In this document: positions 23,848-38,240 of the stretch, piece by piece
Layout of the letters: every line of letters starts with the position of its first letter
How positions within the stretch are numbered: position 1 is the stretch's first letter
Assembly (NCBI GenBank): GCA_033782935.1
Contig: JAWQEG010001234.1
Location: 814,501 to 878,500 of the forward strand
From: Petrolisthes cinctipes
Taxonomy: Eukaryota > Arthropoda > Malacostraca > Decapoda > Porcellanidae
Reading direction: 5' to 3'
DNA length: 64,000 nucleotides
Translations under genes and position numbers: made by a program
The notes under the pieces: generated by a model
The model's input: only the letters and a program-made list of their open reading frames with translations
What the model was told of the DNA's origin: nothing
The model's database searches: none

Positions 23848-25900
23848 GTACAGATCAGTTCTTGGACCCCAAAATATCGAATTTTCGGGTTCTTTGAGCC
23901 GGAATTTGAGATATAAACGGGTACAGAAGATGCATGCACATATTGACTTTGGGCACCTAAAATATCGATTTTCAGCCTGTTTAGGGCCTGTATTTTGAAA
24001 ATACTCTAACATGGAGTAGGCATGCACAGATCGCTTCTGGGACCCAAAAATATCGAATTTTCGGGTTTTTGAGCCTGAATTTGTGATATAAACAGGTATT
24101 GAAGATGCATGCACATATCGACTTTTGGGCACCTAAAATATCGATTTTGAGCATGTTTTGAGTCTGTATCTTGAAAACATTCTAACTAGGAGTAGGCATG
24201 TACAGATCGCTCCTAGGACCCAAAAATACCGAATTTTCGGGTGTTTTGAGCCTGAATTTGAGATATAAACGGGTGCAGAAGATGCATACACATATTGAGT
24301 TTGGTCACCTAAAATATCTTTTTTCAGCATGTTTTGGGCCTGTATATTGAAAATACTCTAACACGGAGTAGGCAAGTACGGATCGCTTCAGGGACCCCCA
24401 AATATCGAATTTTCGGGTGTTTGGAGCCTGAATTTGAGATATAAACGGGTACAAAAGATGCATCCACATATCGAATTTTGGGCACCTAAAAGATCGATTT
24501 TCAGTATGATTTGGGCCTGTATATTGAAAATACTCGAACATGGAATAGGCATGTACAGATCGCTTCTGGGACCCCAAAATATCGAATTTTCGGGAGTTTA
24601 GGGCCTGAATTTGAGATATCGACTTTGGGCACCTATAATATCGATTTTTAGCATGTTTTGGGCCTATATTTTGAAAATATTCTAGCACTAAGTAGGCATG
24701 TACAGATCAGTTCTGGGACAACAAAATATCGAATTTTCGGGTTTTTTGAGCCGGAATTCGAGATATAAACGGGTACAGAAGATGCATGCACATATTGACT
24801 TTATTCACCTAAAATATCGATTTTCAGCCTGTTTAGGGCCTGTATTTTGAAAATACTCTAACATGGAGTAGGCATGCACAGATCGCTTCTGGGACCCAAA
24901 AATATCGAATTTTCGGGTTTTTGAGCCTGAATTTGTGATATAAACAGGTATTGAAGATGCATGCACATATCGACTTTTGGGCACCTAAAATATCGATTTT
25001 GAGCATGTTTTGAGTCTGTATCTTGAAAACATTCTAACTAGGAGTAGGCATGTACAGATCGCTTCTAGGACCCAAAAATACCGAATTTTCGGGTGTTTTG
25101 AGCCTGAATTTGAGATATAAACGGGTGCAGAAGATGCATACACATATTGAGTTTGGTCACCTAAAATATCGATTTTCAGCATGTTTTGGGCCTGTATATT
25201 GAAAATACTCTAACACGGAGTAGGCAAGTACGGATCGCTTCAGGGACCCCCAAATATCGAATTTTCGGGTGTTTGGAGCCTGAATTTGAGATATAAACGG
25301 GTACAAAAGATGCATCCACATATCGAATTTTGGGCACCTAAAAGATCGATTTTCAGTATGATTTGGGCCTGTATATTGAAAATACTCGAACATGGAATAG
25401 GCATGTACAGATCGCTTCTGGGACCCCAAAATATCGAATTTTCGGGAGTTTAGGGCCTGAATTTGAGATATCGACTTTGGGCACCTATAATATCGATTTT
25501 TAGCATGTTTTGGGCCTATATTTTGAAAATATTCTAGCACTAAGTAGGCATGTACAGATCAGTTCTGGGACAACAAAATATCGAATTTTCGGGTTTTTTG
25601 AGCCGGAATTCGAGATATAAACGGGTACAGAAGATGCATGCACATATTGACTTTAGGCACCTAAAATATCGATTTTCAGCCTGTTTAGGGCCTGTATTTT
25701 GAAAATACTCTAACATGGAGTAGGCATGCACAGATCGCTTCTGGGACCCAAAAATATCGAATTTTCGGGTTTTCGAGCCTGAATTTGTGATATAAACAGG
25801 TATTGAAGATGTATGCACACGTCAACTTTTGGGCACCTAAAATATCGATTTTGAGCATGTTTTGAGTCTGTATCTTGAAAACATTCTAACTAGGAGTAGG
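23848..25900 (+). repeat. 852-bp HOR, 2.4 copies (L-L-L-L-S)
   Basis: Copies start at the GTACAGATCAGTTCT landmark at 23,848, 24,700 and 25,552, exactly 852 bp apart. Unit lengths in the first copy are 176, 176, 176, 177 and 147. The third copy runs into copy 2 of the large duplication. Copies 2 and 3 share GGGACAACAAAATATC, where copy 1 has the usual GGACCCCAAAATATC. The same L-L-L-L-S order occurs at 17,155-18,006, a likely source. Confidence 0.9.
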
Positions 25901-28900
25901 CATGTACGGATCGCTTCTAGGACCCAAAAATACCTAATTTTCGGGTGTTTTGAGCCTGAATTTGAGATATAAACGGGTGAAAAAGATGCATACACATATT
26001 GACTTTGGTCACCTAAAATATTGATTTTCAGCATGTTTTGGGCCTGTATATTGAAAATACTCTAACACGGAGTAGGCAAGTACGGATCGCTTCAGGGACC
26101 CCCAAATATCGTATTTTCGGGTGTTTGGAGCCTGAATTTGAGATATAAACGGGTACAAAAGATGCATCCACATATCGAATTTTGGGCACCTAAAAGATCG
26201 ATTTTCAATATGTTTTGGGCCTGTATATTGAAAATACTCTAACATGGAATAGGCATGTACAGATCGCTTCTGGGACCCCAAAATATCGAATTTTCGGGTG
26301 TTTTGGGCCTGAACTTGAGATATTGACTTTGGGCACCTAAAATATCGATTTTTAGCATGTTTTGGGCCTATATTTTGAAAATATTCTAGCTTTGTGTAGG
26401 CATGTACAAATCGCTTCTGGGACCCCAAAACATCGAATTTTCGTGTGTTTTGAGCCTGAATTTGAAATATAAACAGGTACAGAAGATGCATGCACATATC
26501 GACTTTTGGGCACCTAAAATATCGATTTTGAGCATGTTTTGGGTCTGTATCTTGAAAACATTCTAACTATGAGTAGGCATATACAGATCGCTTCTAGGAC
26601 CCAAAAAAACCGAATTTTCGAGTGTTTGGAGCCTGAATTTAAGATCTAAACGGGTACAGAAGATGCATCCACATATCGAATTTTTGGCACTTAAATATCG
26701 TTTTTTAGTATGTTTTGGGCCTGACTATTAAAAATACTCTAACACGGAGTAGGCATGTACAGTTCGCTTCTGGGACCCCAAAATATCGAATTTTCGGGAG
26801 TTTTGGGCCTGAATTTGAGATATCGACTTTGGGCACCTATAATATCGATTTTTAGCATGTTTTGGGCCCATATTTTGAAAATATTCTAGCACTAAGTAGG
26901 CATGTACAGATCAGTTCTGGGACCCAAAAATATCGAGTTTTCGGGTTTTTTGAGCCGGAATTTGAGATATAAACGGGTACAGAAGATGCATGCACATATT
27001 GACTTTGGGCACCTAAAATATCGATTTTCAGCCTGTTTAGGGCCTGTATTTTGAAAATACTCTAACATGGAGTAGGCATGCACAGATCGCTTCTGGGACC
27101 CAAAAATATCGAATTTTCGGGTTTTTGTGCCTGAATTTGTGATATAAACAGGTATTGAAGATGCATGCACATATCGACTTTTGGGCACCTAAAATATCGA
27201 TTTTGAGCATGTTTTGAGTCTGTATTTTGAAAACATTCTAACTAGGAGTAGCCATGTACATATCGCTTCTAGGACCCAAAAATATCGAGTTTTCGGGTGT
27301 TTTGAGCCTGAATTTGAGATATAAACGGGTGCAGAAGATGCATACACATATTGAGTTTGGTCACCTAAAATATCGATTTTCAGCATGTTTTGGGCCTGTA
27401 TATTGAAAATACTCTAACACGGAGTATGCAAGAACGGATCGCTTCAGGGACCCCCAAATATCGAATTTTCGGGTGTTTGGAGCCTGAATTTGAGATATAA
27501 ACGGGTACAAAAGATGCATCCACATATCGAATTTTGGGCTCCTAAAAGATCGATTTTCAGTATGTTTAGGGCTTGTATATTGAAAATACTCTAACATGGA
27601 ATAGGCATGTACAGATCGCTTCTGGGACCCCAAAATATCGAATTTTCGGGTGTTTTGGGCCTGAACTTGAGATATTGACTTTGGGCACCTAAAATATCGA
27701 TTTTTAACATGTTTTGGGCCTATATTTTAAAAATATTCTAGCTTTGAGTAGGCATGTACAGATCGCTTCTGGGACCCGAAAATATCGAATTTTCGGGTGT
27801 TTTGAGCCTGAATTTGAGATATAAACGGGTACAGAAGATGCATACACATATTGACTTTGGTCACCTAAAATATCGATTTTCAGCATGTTTTGGGCCTATA
27901 TATTGAAAATACTCTAACACGGAGTAGGCAAGTACGGTTCGCTTCAGGGACCCCCAAATATCGAATTTTCGGGTGTTTGGAGCCTGAATTTGAGATATAA
28001 ACGGGTACAAAAGATGTATCCACATATCGAATTTTGGGCACCTAAAAGATCGATTTTCAGTATATTTTGGGCCTGTATATTGAAAATACTCTAACATGGA
28101 ATAGGCATGTACAGATCGATTCTGGGACCCCAAAATATTGAATTTTCGGGTGTTTTGGGCCTGAACTTGAGATATTGACTTTGGGCACCTAAAATATCGA
28201 TTTTGAGCATGTTTTGGGTCTGTATCTTAAAAACATTCTATCTATGAGTAGGCATGTACAGATCGCTTATAGGACCCAAAAATTCCGAATTTTCGAGTGT
28301 TTGGAGCCTGAGTTTTAGATCTAAACGGGTACAGAAGATGCATGCACTTATCGACTTTTGGGCACCTAAAAGATCGATTTCAGTATGTTTTGGGCCAGTA
28401 TATTGAAAATACTCTAACATGGAGTAGGCATGTACAGATCGCTTCTGGGACCCCAAAATATCGAATTTTCGGGAGTTTTGGGCCTGAATTTGAGGTATCG
28501 ACTTTGGGCACCTATAATATCGATTTTTAGCATGTTTTGGGCCTATATTTTGAAAATATTCTAGCACTAAGTAGGCATGTACAGATCAGTTCTGGGACCC
28601 CAAAATATCGAATTTTCGTGTGTTTTGAGCTGGAATTTGAGATATAAACGGGCACAGAAGATGCATGCACATATCGACTTTGGACACTTAATATATCGAT
28701 TTTTAGCATGTTTTAAGCCTATATTTTAAAAACATTCTATCACTGAGTAGGCATGTACAGATCGCTTCTAGGACCGAAAATTATCGAATTTTCGGGTGTT
28801 TTGAGGTTGAATTTGGGATATAAACGGGTGCAGAAGATGCATACACATATTGACTTTGGTCACCTAAAATATCAATTTTCAGCATGTTTTGGGCCTGTAT

Positions 28901-31900
28901 TTTATAAATACTCTAACACGGATTAGGCAAGTACAGATCGCTTCTGGGACCCCAAAATATCGAATTTTCGGGTGTTTGGAGCCTGAATTTGAGATATAAA
29001 CGGATACAGAAGATGCATGCACATATCGACTTTTGGGCACCTAAAAGATCGATTTTCAGTTTGTTTTGAGCTTATATTTTGAAAATACTCTAACACGGAG
29101 TAGGCATGTACAGTTCGCTTCTGGGACCCCAAAATATCGAATTTGCGGGTGTTTTGGGCCTGAATTTGCGATATCGACTTTGGGCACCTAAAATATCGAC
29201 TTTCAGCATGTTTTGGGCCTATATTTTGAAAATATTCTAGCACTAAGTAGGCATGTACAGATCGCTTCTGGGACCCAAAAATATCGAATTTTCGGGTGTT
29301 TTGAGGTTGAATTTGGGATATAAACGGGTGCAGAAGATGCATACACATATTGACCTAGGTCACCTAAAATATCGATTTTCAGCATGTTTTGGGCCTTTAT
29401 CTTGAAAATACTCTAACACGGAGTAGGCAAGTACAGATCGCTTCTGGGACCCCAAAATATCGAATTTTCGGTTGTTTGGAGCCTGATTTTGAGATATAAA
29501 CGGGTACAGAAGATGCATCCACATATCGACTTTTGGGCACCTAAGAGATCGATTTTCAGCATATTTGGTCCTGTATCTAAGTAGGCATGTACAGATCGCT
29601 TCTGGGACCCCAAAATATCGAATTTTCAGGTGTTTTGAGCCTGAATTTGAGATATTAACGGGTACAGAAGATGCATGACCATATCGACTTTTGGGCACCT
29701 AAAATATCGATTTTGAGCATATTTTGAGCCTATATTTTGAAAACATTCTAGCACTGAGTAGGCATGTACAGATCGCTTCTGGGACCCAAAAATACCGAAT
29801 TTTCGGGTGTTTTGAGCCTGAATTTGAGATATAAACGGGTGCAGAAGATGCATACCCATATAGACTTTGGTCACCTAAAATATCGATTTTCAGCATGTTT
29901 TGGGCCTGTATATTGAAAATACTCTAACACGGAGTAGGCAAGTACAGATCGCTTCAGGGACGGCAAAATATCGAATTTTCGGGTGTTTGGAGCCTGAATT
30001 TGAGATATATACGGGTACAAAAGATGCATCCACATATCGAATTTTGGGCACCTAAAAGATAGATTTTCAGTATGTTTTGGGCCTGTATATTGAAAATACT
30101 CTAACATGGAGTAAGCATGTACAGATCGCTTCTGGGACCCCAAAATATCGAATTTTCGGGTGTTTTGGGCCTGAACTTGAGATATTGACTTTGGGCACCT
30201 AAAATATCGATTTTTAGCATGTTTTGGGCCTATATTTTTAAAATATTCTAGCACTGAGTAGGCATGTACAGATCGCTTCTGGGACCCCAAAATATCGAAT
30301 TTTCGGGTGTTTTGAGCCTGAATTTGAGATATAATCAGGTACAGAAGATGCATGCACATATCGACTTTGGACACTTAATATATCGATTTTTAGCATGTTT
30401 TGAGCCTATATTTTAAAACATTCTAGCACTGAGTAGGCATGTACAGATCGCTTCAAGGAACGAAAATTATCGAATTTTCGGGTGTTTTGAGGTTGAATAT
30501 GGGATATAAACGGGTGCAGAAGATGTATACACATATTGACTTTGGTCACCTAAAATATTGATTTTCAGCTTGTTTTGGGCCTGAATTTTGAAAATACTCT
30601 AACACGGATTAGGCAAGTACAGATCGCTTCTGGGACCCCAAAATATCGAATTTTCGGGTGTTTGGAGCCTGAATTTGAGATATAAACGGATACGGAAGAT
30701 GCATGCACATATCGACTTTTGGGCACCTAAAAGATCGATTTTCAGTATGTTTTGGGCCTATATTTTGAAAATACTCTAACACGGAGTAGGCATGTACAGT
30801 TCGCTACTGGGACCCCAAAATATCGAATTTTCGGGTGTTTTGGGACTGAATTTGAGATATCGACTTTGGGCACCTAAAATATCGATTTTCAGCATGTTTT
30901 GGGCCTATATTTTGAAAATATTCTAGCACTAAGTAGGCATGTACAGATCGCTTCTGGGACCCAAAAATATCGAATTTTCGGGTGTTTTGAGGTTGAATTT
31001 GGGATATAAACGGGTGCAGAATATGCATACACATATTGACCTTGGTCACCTAAAATATCGATTTTCAGCATGTTTTGGGCCTCTATTTTGAAAATACTCT
31101 AACACGAAGTAGGCAAGTACAGGTCGCTTCTGGGACCCCATAATATCGAATTTTCAGTTGTTTGGAGCCTGAATTTGAGATATAAACGGGTACAGAAGAT
31201 GCATCCACATATCGACTTTTGGGCACCTAAGAGATCGATTTTGAGCTTATTTGGGCCTGTATCTGAGTAAGCATGTACAGATCGCTTCTGGGAACCGAAA
31301 ATATAGAATTTTTGGGTGTTTTGAGCCTGAATTTGAGATATTAACGGGTACAGAAGATGCATGACCATATCGACTTTTCGGCACCTAAAATATCGATTTT
31401 GAGCATGTTTTGAGCCTATATTTTGAAAAAATTCTAGCACTGAGTAGGCATGTACATATCGCTTCTGGGACCCAAAAATATCGAATTTTCGGGTGTTTTG
31501 AGGTTGAATTTGGGATATAAACGGGTGCAGAAGATGCATACACATATTGACTTTGGTCACCTAAAATATCGATTTTCAGCATGTTTTGGGCCTGTATATT
31601 GAAAATACTCTAACACGGAGTAGGCAAGTACAGATCGCTTTAGGGACCCCAAAATATCGAATTTTCGGGTATTTGGAGCCTGAATTTGAGATATAAACGG
31701 GTACAAAAGATGCATCCACATATCGACTTTTGGGCACCTAAAAGATCGATTTTCAGTATATTTTTGGCCTGTATTTTAATAATACTCTAACACAGAGTAG
31801 GCATGTTCAATTCGCTTCTCGGACCCAAAAATATCGAATTTTCGGGTGTTTTGGGCCTGAATTTGAGATATCGACTTTGGGCACCTAAAATATCGATTTT

Positions 31901-32440
31901 GAGCATGTTTTGGGTCTGGATTTGGAAAACATTCTAACTAGGAGTAGGCATGTACAGATCGCTTCAAGGACTCAAAAATACCGAATTTTCGGGTGTTTTG
32001 AGCCTGAATAATAGATATAAACAGGTACAGAAGATGCATACACATATTGACTTTGGTCAACTATAATATCGATTTTCAGCATGTTTTGGACCTGTATTTT
32101 GAAAATACTCTAACACGGAGTAGGCAAGTACAGATCGCTTGTGGGACCCCAAAATACAGAATTTTCGGGTGTTTTAGGCCTGAATTTGAGATATCGACTT
32201 TGGGCACCTAAAATATCGATTTTTAGCATGTTTTGGGCCTACATATCTAAAATATTCTAGCATTGAGTAAGCATGTTCATATCGATTCTGGGACCCCAAA
32301 ATATCGAATTTCGGGTGTTTTGAGCCTGAATTTGAGATATAAACGGGTACAGAAGATGCATGACCATATCGACTTTTGGGCACCTAAAATATCGATTTTG
32401 AGCATGTTTTGGGTCTGTATCTTGAAAACATTGTAACTAG
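25725..32440 (+). repeat. Large duplication, copy 2 (about 6.7 kb)
   Basis: Second copy of 15,975-22,690. The homology ends in the monomer at about 32,440, where copy 2 has the unusual GGCATGAAATAGATCGC while copy 1 continues GGCATGTACCGATCGC. The 3 kb following copy 1 (22.7-25.7 kb) is not found after copy 2, so this is not a complete tandem pair. Confidence 0.9.
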
Positions 32441-33740
32441 GAGTAGGCATGAAATAGATCGCTTCTAGGACCCAAAAATACCGAATTTTCGGGTTTTTTG
32501 AGCCTGAATTTTAGATATAAACGGGTACAAAAGAAGCATGCACATATCGACTTTTGGTCACCTAAAAGATCGATTTTCTGTATGTTTTGGGCCTGTATTT
32601 TGAAAATACTCTAACACGGAGTAGGCATGTACAGATCGTTTCTGGGACCCCAAATATCGATTATTCGGGTGTTTGGAGCCTGAATTTGAGATATAAACGG
32701 GTACAGAAGATGCATGCACATATCGTCTTTTGGGCACCTAAAATATCGATTTTCTGTATGTTTTGGGCCTGTATTTTGAAAATACTCTAACACGGAGTAT
32801 GCATGTACAGATCGCATCTGGGACCCCAAAATATCTAATTTTCGGGTGTTTTGGGCCTGAATTTGAGATATCGACTTTGGGCACATAAAATATCGATTTT
32901 TAGCATGTTTTGGGCCTATATTTTGAAAATATTCTAGCACTTATTAAGCATGTACAGATCGCTTCAGGAACCAAAAATATCGAATTTTCAAGTGTTTTGA
33001 GCCTGAATTTGAGATATAAACGGGTACAGAAAATGCATGCACATATTGACTTTGGGCACCTAAAATATCGATTTTCAGCATGTTTAGGGCCTGTATTTTG
33101 AAAACATTCTAACTAGGAGTAGGCATGTACAGATCGCTTCTAGGACCCAAAAATACCGAATTTTCGGGTGTTTTGAGCCTGAATTTGAGATATAAACGGG
33201 TGCAGAAGATGCATACCCATATTGACTTTGGTCACCTAAAATATCGATTTTCAGCATGTTTTGGGCCTGTATATTGAAAATACTCTAACACGGAGTAGGC
33301 AAGTACAGATCGCTTCAGGGACCGCAAAATATCGAATTTTCGGGTGTTTGGAGCCTGAATTTGAGATATATACGGGTACAAAAGATGCATCCACATATTG
33401 AATTTTGGGCACCTAAAAGATCGATTTTCAGTATGTTTTGGGCCTGTATATTGAAAATACTCTAACATGGAGTAGGCATGTACAGATCGCTTCTGGGACC
33501 CAAAAATATCGAATTATCGGGTGTTTTGAGCCTGAATTTGAGATATGAAATGGTACTGAAGATGCATGCACATATCGACTTTTGGGAACCTAAAATATCG
33601 ATTTTGAGCATGTTTTGGGTCTGTATCTTGAAAACATTCTAACTAGGAGTAGGCATGTACAGATCGCTTCTAGGACCTAAAAATACTGAATTTTCGGGTG
33701 TTTTGAGCCTGAATTTAAGATATAAACGGGTACAGAAGAT

Positions 33741-34092
33741 TCATGCACATATCGACTTTGGACACTTAAAATATCAATTTTTAGCATGTTTTGAGCCTAT
33801 ATTTTGAAAACATTCTAGCACTGAGTAGGCATGTACAGATCGCTTCTGGGACTCAAAAATATCGAATTTTCGGGTGTTTTGAGGTTGAATTTGAGATATA
33901 AACGAGTGCAGAAGATTCATGCACATATCGACTTTGGACACTTAAAATATCTATTTTTAGCATGTTTTGAGACTATATTTTGAAAACATTCTAGCACTGA
34001 GTAGGCATGTACAGATCGCTTCTGGGACTCAAAAATATCGAATTTTCGGGTGTTTTGAGGTTGAATTTGAGATATAAACGAGTGCAGAAGAT
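33741..34092 (+). repeat. Single-monomer tandem duplication
   Basis: Two adjacent 176-bp L monomers (33,741-33,916 and 33,917-34,092) are almost identical. They share GATTCATGCACATATCGAC, the TTTGGACACTTAAAATATC variant, GGGACTCAAAAATATCG and AAACGAGTGCAGAAG. Neighbouring monomers elsewhere usually differ much more, so this is a local recent event. Confidence 0.78.
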
Positions 34093-34219
34093 GCATACAC
34101 ATATTGACTTTGGGCACCAAAAACATTGATTTTCAGCATGTATTAGGCCTGTATCTGAGTAGGCATGTACAGATCGCTTCTGGGACCCCAAAATATCGAA
34201 TTTTCGGGTGTTTGGAGCC

Positions 34220-37200
34220 TGAATTTGAGATATAAACGGGTACAGAAGATGCATGCACATATCGACTTTTGGGCACCTAAAAGATCGATTTTCAGTATGT
34301 TTTGGGCCGGTATATTGATAATACTCTAACACGTAGTAGGCATGTACAGTTCGCTTCTGGGACCCAAAAATATCGAATTTTCTGGTGTTTTGGGCCTGAA
34401 TTTGAGATATCGACTTTGGGCACCTAAAATATCGATTTTAGCATGTATTGGGCTTATATTTTAAAAATATTCTAGCATTAAGTAGGCATGTACAGATCAC
34501 TTCTGGGACCCCATAATACCGAATTTTCGGGTGTTTTGAGCCTGAATTTGAGATATAAAATAATACTGAAGATGCATACACATATCGACTTATGGGCACC
34601 TAAAATATCTATTTTGAGCATGTTTTGGGTCTGTATCTTGAAAACATTCTAACTAGGAGTAGGCATGTACAGATCGCTTCTAGGACCCAAAAATATCGAA
34701 TTTTCGGGGGTTTTAGGCTTGAATTTGAGATATCGACTTTGGGCACCTAAAATATTGATTTCCAGCATGTTTTGGGCTTGTATCTGAGTAGGCATGTACA
34801 GATTGCTTCTGGGACCCCAAAATATCGAATTTTCGGGTGTTTTGAGCCTGAATTTGAGATATAAACGGGTACAGAAGATGCATGCACATATCGACTTTTG
34901 GGCACCTAAAAGATCGATTTTCAGTATGTTTTGGGCCTGTATTTTGATAATACTCTAACACGGAGTAGGCATGTACAGTTCGCTTCTGGAACCCAAGAAT
35001 ATCAAATTTTCGGGTGTTTTGTGCTTGAATTTGAGATATCGACTTTGGGCACCTAAAATATCGATTTTAGCATGTTTTGGGCTTATATTTTAAAAATATT
35101 CTAGCATTAAGTAGGCATGTACAGATCACTTCTGGGACCCCAAAATACCGAATTTTCGGGTGTTTTGAGCCTGTATTTGAGATATAAACGGGTACAGAAG
35201 ATGCATGCACATATCGACTTTGGACACTTAAAATATAGATTTTTAGCATGTGTTGAGCCTATATTTTGAAAACATTCTAGCACTGAGTAGGCAAGTACAG
35301 ATCGCTTCTTGGACCCCAAAATATCAAATTTTCGGGTGTTTGGAGCCTGAATTTGAGATATAAACGGGTACAGAAGATGCATCCACATATCGACTTTTGG
35401 GCACCTAAAAGATAGATTTTCAGTATGTTTTCGGCCTGTATATTGAAAATACTCTAACATGGAGTATTCATGTACAGATCGCTTATGGGACCCCAAAATA
35501 TCGAATTTTCGGATGTTTTGGGCCTGAATTTGAGATATCGACTTTGGGCACCTAAAATATCGATTTAATAGCATGTTTTAGGCCTATATTTTGAAAATAA
35601 TCTAGCACTGAGTAGGCATGTACAGATCGCTTCTGGGACCCCAAAATATCGAATTTTCGTGTGTTTTGAGCCTGAATTTGGAATATATAAACGGTTACAG
35701 AAGATGCATGCAAATATAGACTTATTGGCACCTAAAATATCGATTTTGAGCATGTTTTTGGTCTGTATCTTGAAAACATTCTAACTAGGAGAAGGCAAGT
35801 ACAGATCGCATCGAGGACCCAAAAATACCGAATTTTCGGGTATTTTGAGAATGAATTTGAGATATAAACGGGTACAGAAGATGCATGCACATATCGACTT
35901 TTGGGCACCTAAAAGATCGATTTTCAGTATGTTTTGGGCCGGTATATTGATAATACTCTAACACGTAGTAGGCATGTACAGTTCGCTTCTGGGACCCAAA
36001 AATATCGAATTTTCGGGTGTTTTGGGCCTGAATTTGAGATATCGACTTTGGGCACCTAGAATATCGATTTTAGCATGTATTGGGCTTATATTTTAAAAAT
36101 ATTCTAGCATTAAGTAGGCATGTACAGATCACTTCTGGGACCCCATAATACAGAATTTTCGGGTGTTTTGAGCCTGAATTTGAGATATAAAATAATACTG
36201 AAGATGCATACACATATCGACTTATGGGCACCTAAAATATCTATTTTGAGCATGTTTTGGGTCTGTATCTTGAAAACATTCTAACTAGGAGTAGGCATGT
36301 ACAGATCGCTTCTAGGACCCAAAAATATCGAATTTTCGGGGGTTTTAGGCCTGAATTTGAGATATCGACTTTGGGCACCTAAAATATTGATTTCCAGCAT
36401 GTTTTGGGCTTGTATCTGAGTAGGCATGTACAGATTGCTTCTGGGACCCCAAAATATCGAATTTTCGGGTGTTTTGAGCCTGAATTTGAGATATAAACGG
36501 GTACAGAAGATGCATGCACATATCGACTTTTGGGCACCTAAAAGATCGATTTTCAGTATGTTTTGGGCCTGTATTTTGATAATACTCTAACACGGAGTAG
36601 GCATGTACAGTTCGCTTCTGGAACCCAAGAATATCAAATTTTCGGGTGTTTTGTGCTTGAATTTGAGATATCGACTTTGGGCACCTAAAATATCGATTTT
36701 AGCATGTTTTGGGCTTATATTTTAAAAATATTCTAGCATTAAGTAGGCATGTACAGATCACTTCTGGGACCCCAAAATACCGAATTTTCGGGTGTTTTGA
36801 GCCTGTATTTGAGATATAAACGGGTACAGAAGATGCATGCACATATCGACTTTGGACACTTAAAATATAGATTTTTAGCATGTGTTGAGCCTATATTTTG
36901 AAAACATTCTAGCACTGAGTAGGCAAGTACAGATCGCTTCTGGGACCCAAAAATATCGAATTTTCGGGTGTTTGGAGCCTGAATTTGAGATATAAACGGG
37001 TACAGAAGATGCATCCACATATCGACTTTTGGGCACCTAAAAGATCGATTTTCAGTATGTTTTCGGCCTGTATATTGAAAATACTCTAACATGGAGTATT
37101 CATGTACAGATCGCTTATGGGACCCCAAAATATCGAATTTTCGGATGTTTTGGGCCTGAATTTGAGATATCGACTTTGGGCACCTAAAATATCGATTAAT

Positions 37201-37485
37201 AGCATGTTTTAGGCCTATATTTTTGAAAATATTCTAGCACTGAGTAGGCATGTACAGATCGCTTCTAGGACCCCAAAATATCGAATTTTCGGGTCTTTTG
37301 AGCCTGAATTTGAGATATAAACGGGTACAGAAGATGCATGCACATATCGACTTTTGGGCACCTAAAATATCGATTTTGAGCATGTTTTCGGTCTGTATCT
37401 TGAAAACATTCTAACTAGGAGTAGGCATGTACAGATCGCATCGAGGACCCAAAAATACCGAATTTTCGGGTATTTTGAGCCTGAA
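34220..37485 (+). repeat. About 1,630-bp tandem duplication
   Basis: Copy 1 is about 34,220-35,850 and copy 2 about 35,851-37,485, at an offset of 1,630-1,632 bp. Shared rare marks are GGCCGGTATATTGATAATAC (34,308 and 35,938), AACACGTAGTAGG, the ATAAAATAATACTGAAG unit (about 34,555 and 36,187), and GGAGTATTCATGTACAG. Copies carry small differences (TACCGAATT versus TACAGAATT near 34,517 and 36,149), including single-base indels. Confidence 0.85.
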
Positions 37486-38240
37486 TTTGAGATATAAACG
37501 GGTACAGAAGATGCATGCACATTTTGACTCTGGATACTTAAAATATCGATTTTTACCATGTTTTGAGCCTATATTTCGAAAACATTCCAGCACTGAGTAG
37601 GCATGTACAGATCGCTTATGGGACCCAAATATATCGAATTTTCGGGAGTTTTGAGGTTGAATTTGAGATATAAACGAGTGCAAAAGATGCATTCACATAT
37701 TGACTTTGGGTACCTAAAATATCGATTTTAAGCATGTATTGGGCCTGTATCTGAGTATGCATGTACAGTTTGCTTCTGGGACCCCAAAATATCGAATTTT
37801 CGGGTGTTTTGAGCCTAAATTTGAGATATAAACGGGTACAGAAGATGCATGCACATATCGACTTTTAGGCACCTATAAGATCGATTTTCAGTATGTTTTA
37901 GGCCTGTATTTTGAAAAATACTCTAACACGGAGAAGGCATGTACAGTTTGCTTCTGGGACCCCAAAATATCGAATTTGCGGGTGTTTTGAACCTGAATTT
38001 GAGATATCGACTTTGGGCACCTAAAATATCGATTTTCAGTATGTGTTAGGCCTGTATTTTGAAAAATACTCTAACACGGAGTAGGCATGTACAGATCACT
38101 TCTGGGACACCAAAATACCGAATTTTCGGGTGTTTGGAGCCTGAAATCGAGATATAAACGGGTACAGAAGATGCATCCACATATCGACTTTTGGGCACCT
38201 AAAAGATCGATTTACAGTATGTTTTAACCCTGTATATTGA

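Noticed and set aside
32440..32460. Insertion or mobile-element scar at GGCATGAAATAGATCGC
   Set aside because: It is only a few altered bases inside an otherwise normal monomer. It marks the end of the large duplication but carries no element sequence.
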